Assembly (NCBI GenBank): GCA_020058965.1
Contig: JAGVCY010000057.1
Coordinates: 1-7,629, forward strand
Origin: Candidatus Omnitrophota bacterium
GTDB lineage: Bacteria; Omnitrophota; Gorgyraeia; 2-02-FULL-51-18; JAGOUK01
Direction of reading: 5' to 3'
DNA length: 7,629 bases
The notes beneath the pieces were generated by a model. It had not been told where the DNA came from. It ran no database searches and saw only the letters and a program-made list of their open reading frames with translations. Every line of letters starts with the position of its first letter. Position 1 is the stretch's first letter. This document shows, piece after piece, positions 6,232-7,629 of this stretch. The position numbers were made by a program, and so were the translations under genes.

Positions 6232-6343
6232 TGCAGCCAAATTACCATTGATGATGATTTGAATTTTGCACGCCATTTTCTGTCTAAACGCCAAGACTTT
6301 AGGAAATATTAAAAAGTTTTTATCCACATAAATATTAGTTTAT

Positions 6344-7629
6344 ATGAGAAGCTCTATCAGCTTAATTCACGCAAATAACCCGAAGTTCAAATCCCGGCAC
6401 AATCGCTTCAGTCGCGTGACCTCGGTTGTCGCCTTGGCGGCATTTGGATGGCAGAACCTGGCCGGCGCAGAGGCCGCTTTGGATTGGAGCCGGGCTGCCG
6501 CCGTACGACCGCAAGTCGGAACGGCCGCCTCAATCCAAATTCCTCATGACGCCGGGTTCACTCGGACGGCCATCGACGGCTCGGACCGGCTCGTCATCAA
6601 CATTCAGGACGCCCACCACAAACTCGGCGCGCAGCAGAGCATTGCCCGGATCCTCGACGGACTGGCGCAAAAATACGATCTGCGCCTCATCTCGCTGGAA
6701 GGCGCCTCCGGACGCGTTGACACTTCGCTTCTGTCGAGCTTTCCGGTAGAGGATGCCCGCCGCGCCGCCGGAGAATACCTGCTAGGCCAGGGACGCATCT
6801 CCGCGGGCGAATTTTATTCCATCACCACCGACAAGGACATCCGGCTCTATGGCGCGGAAGACCAGGGCCTGTACGATGCCAATCTCAAGGCCTTCCAAAC
6901 GATCGTCGAGATGAGTCCCGACGTTCGACGCTCCGTGGACGCGCTCATGTCGACGGTGACGCGGCTGGAAGAAAAGGTCTACTCCCCACGGCTGTTGGAA
7001 CTCAACCGCCAGCATCTCCTGCACCGCAAAGGCCAAATAAACTTTTCGGACTACTGGCAGTCGTTTTTGGCTGCCGGAACCGGAAAAAACGTCGATCACC
7101 AAAATTATCCCGAGCTCTCCAAGATGGCCGAGGTGATGAAGCTCGAAGGTCAAATCAATTTTGAAGAAGCCGCCGACCAACGCGACGCCCTCTTGAGACT
7201 TCTTGGAAAATTGCTGGAAAAAACCGATTTGGAGCGGCTGACGGCGGACGCGCTTCGGTTCAAACAGAACCGCCTCGCGCCGGGCGAATTCCATCGCGTT
7301 CTGTGCGCCGCGGCTGAAAAGGCCTCGATCGCTCCGGATCTGTATCCGGCGGTGATCCGTTACGCGGAATACGTTCAGCGGTACGAGTCCGTCGACCTGT
7401 CCGCTTTTTTACAGGCAACGGAACAATATGAAGCGGCCGTTCGCGTCGCCTGGACCGTCACCGCAGCGGAGCGTGAGGTCGCTGAGCTCAAGCGGCGCGC
7501 GGGTTTCTTGGCCCGATTGCTGGATACGCAGATGACGAGCGGCGACTACGGATCATTTGAAGCGCATCGCGACAACTTCAGCGTGGCGGCGGTCCGTCCG
7601 CAGCTGGAGGCGTTGGCCGCGCGGCATGG
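6344..7629 (+). CDS. Secreted protein with TIKI/ChaN-like N-terminal domain, 3'-truncated by window end
   Basis: The frame stays open for 428 codons to the window end, so the C-terminus is missing. ATG 6344 is the only sensible start because an in-frame TAA lies at 6329-6331. There is no clear Shine-Dalgarno. A long basic N-region (residues 1-24, rich in R, K and H) precedes the hydrophobic stretch VTSVVALAAFGW (25-36). A signal-peptidase site is likely after AEA (42-44), so export across the inner membrane is expected. At 83-121 the segment RLVINIQDAHH, a Q-rich helix and then LISLEGASG recall the two N-terminal motifs (G-E-x-H-like and LE) of the TIKI/ChaN/EreA superfamily, and LYGAEDQ (168-174) recalls a further one. 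That superfamily includes haem-binding and peptidase-like proteins; the activity here is unknown. From about residue 180 the protein is helical and charged, with no recognised domain. Confidence 0.82.
   Translation, partial: MRSSISLIHANNPKFKSRHNRFSRVTSVVALAAFGWQNLAGAEAALDWSRAAAVRPQVGTAASIQIPHDAGFTRTAIDGSDRLVINIQDAHHKLGAQQSIARILDGLAQKYDLRLISLEGASGRVDTSLLSSFPVEDARRAAGEYLLGQGRISAGEFYSITTDKDIRLYGAEDQGLYDANLKAFQTIVEMSPDVRRSVDALMSTVTRLEEKVYSPRLLELNRQHLLHRKGQINFSDYWQSFLAAGTGKNVDHQNYPELSKMAEVMKLEGQINFEEAADQRDALLRLLGKLLEKTDLERLTADALRFKQNRLAPGEFHRVLCAAAEKASIAPDLYPAVIRYAEYVQRYESVDLSAFLQATEQYEAAVRVAWTVTAAEREVAELKRRAGFLARLLDTQMTSGDYGSFEAHRDNFSVAAVRPQLEALAARH

Noticed and set aside
6320..6328. TTATCCACA, a perfect DnaA-box sequence, upstream of the secreted protein gene
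   Set aside because: Only one copy is seen, with no box cluster, no dnaA/dnaN neighbours and no unwinding region, so an origin is not supported. A single nine-base match in AT-rich DNA is expected by chance.
6782..7294. Minus-strand open frame of 170 codons opposite the secreted protein
   Set aside because: It is antisense to a frame with a signal peptide and recognisable motifs, and resembles no family. It is best explained by codon bias of the + strand gene.

Overview
The window looks like part of a chromosome from an uncultured, didermic bacterium with medium GC content. Two features point, by inference only, towards the candidate phylum Omnitrophota or a relative: very large, poorly characterised repeat-containing proteins, and a secreted protein with a long basic N-terminus followed by an 'IQDAHH...LEG' segment. 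No rRNA or other phylogenetic marker is present to confirm this.

Layout, all genes on the + strand. (1) Positions 3-3704 are the 3' part of a very large uncharacterised gene. It holds two tandem 280-residue units, probably a diverged third unit before them and the remnant of a fourth head after them, then a Gly/Ser/Thr-rich segment and an unassigned C-terminal domain. (2) Positions 3705-4228 are a 524-base intergenic region that is far from empty. It holds a candidate 6S RNA gene (about 3757-3967) with its own promoter, a 106-base imperfect palindrome, a pair of identical 32-bp direct repeats around a C-tract array (G-quadruplex motif on the - strand), and a promoter/operator-like segment. 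(3) Positions 4229-6116 are a tight three-gene operon: an AbrB/SpoVT-type antitoxin, a RelE/ParE-like toxin, and rarA (replication-associated AAA+ ATPase) starting at TTG one base after the toxin stop. (4) Positions 6117-6343 are an AT-rich spacer with a good sigma70-type promoter. (5) Positions 6344-7629 are the 5' part of a secreted protein with a TIKI/ChaN-like N-terminal domain, cut by the window end.

The most distinctive points are the putative 6S RNA gene near rarA, the toxin-antitoxin pair lying between them and apparently co-transcribed with rarA, and the repeat structure of the large protein. In that protein, two 75-base repeat heads differ only at five synonymous positions while the bodies have clearly diverged. 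All RNA folds and similarities were worked out by eye; no database search was run.
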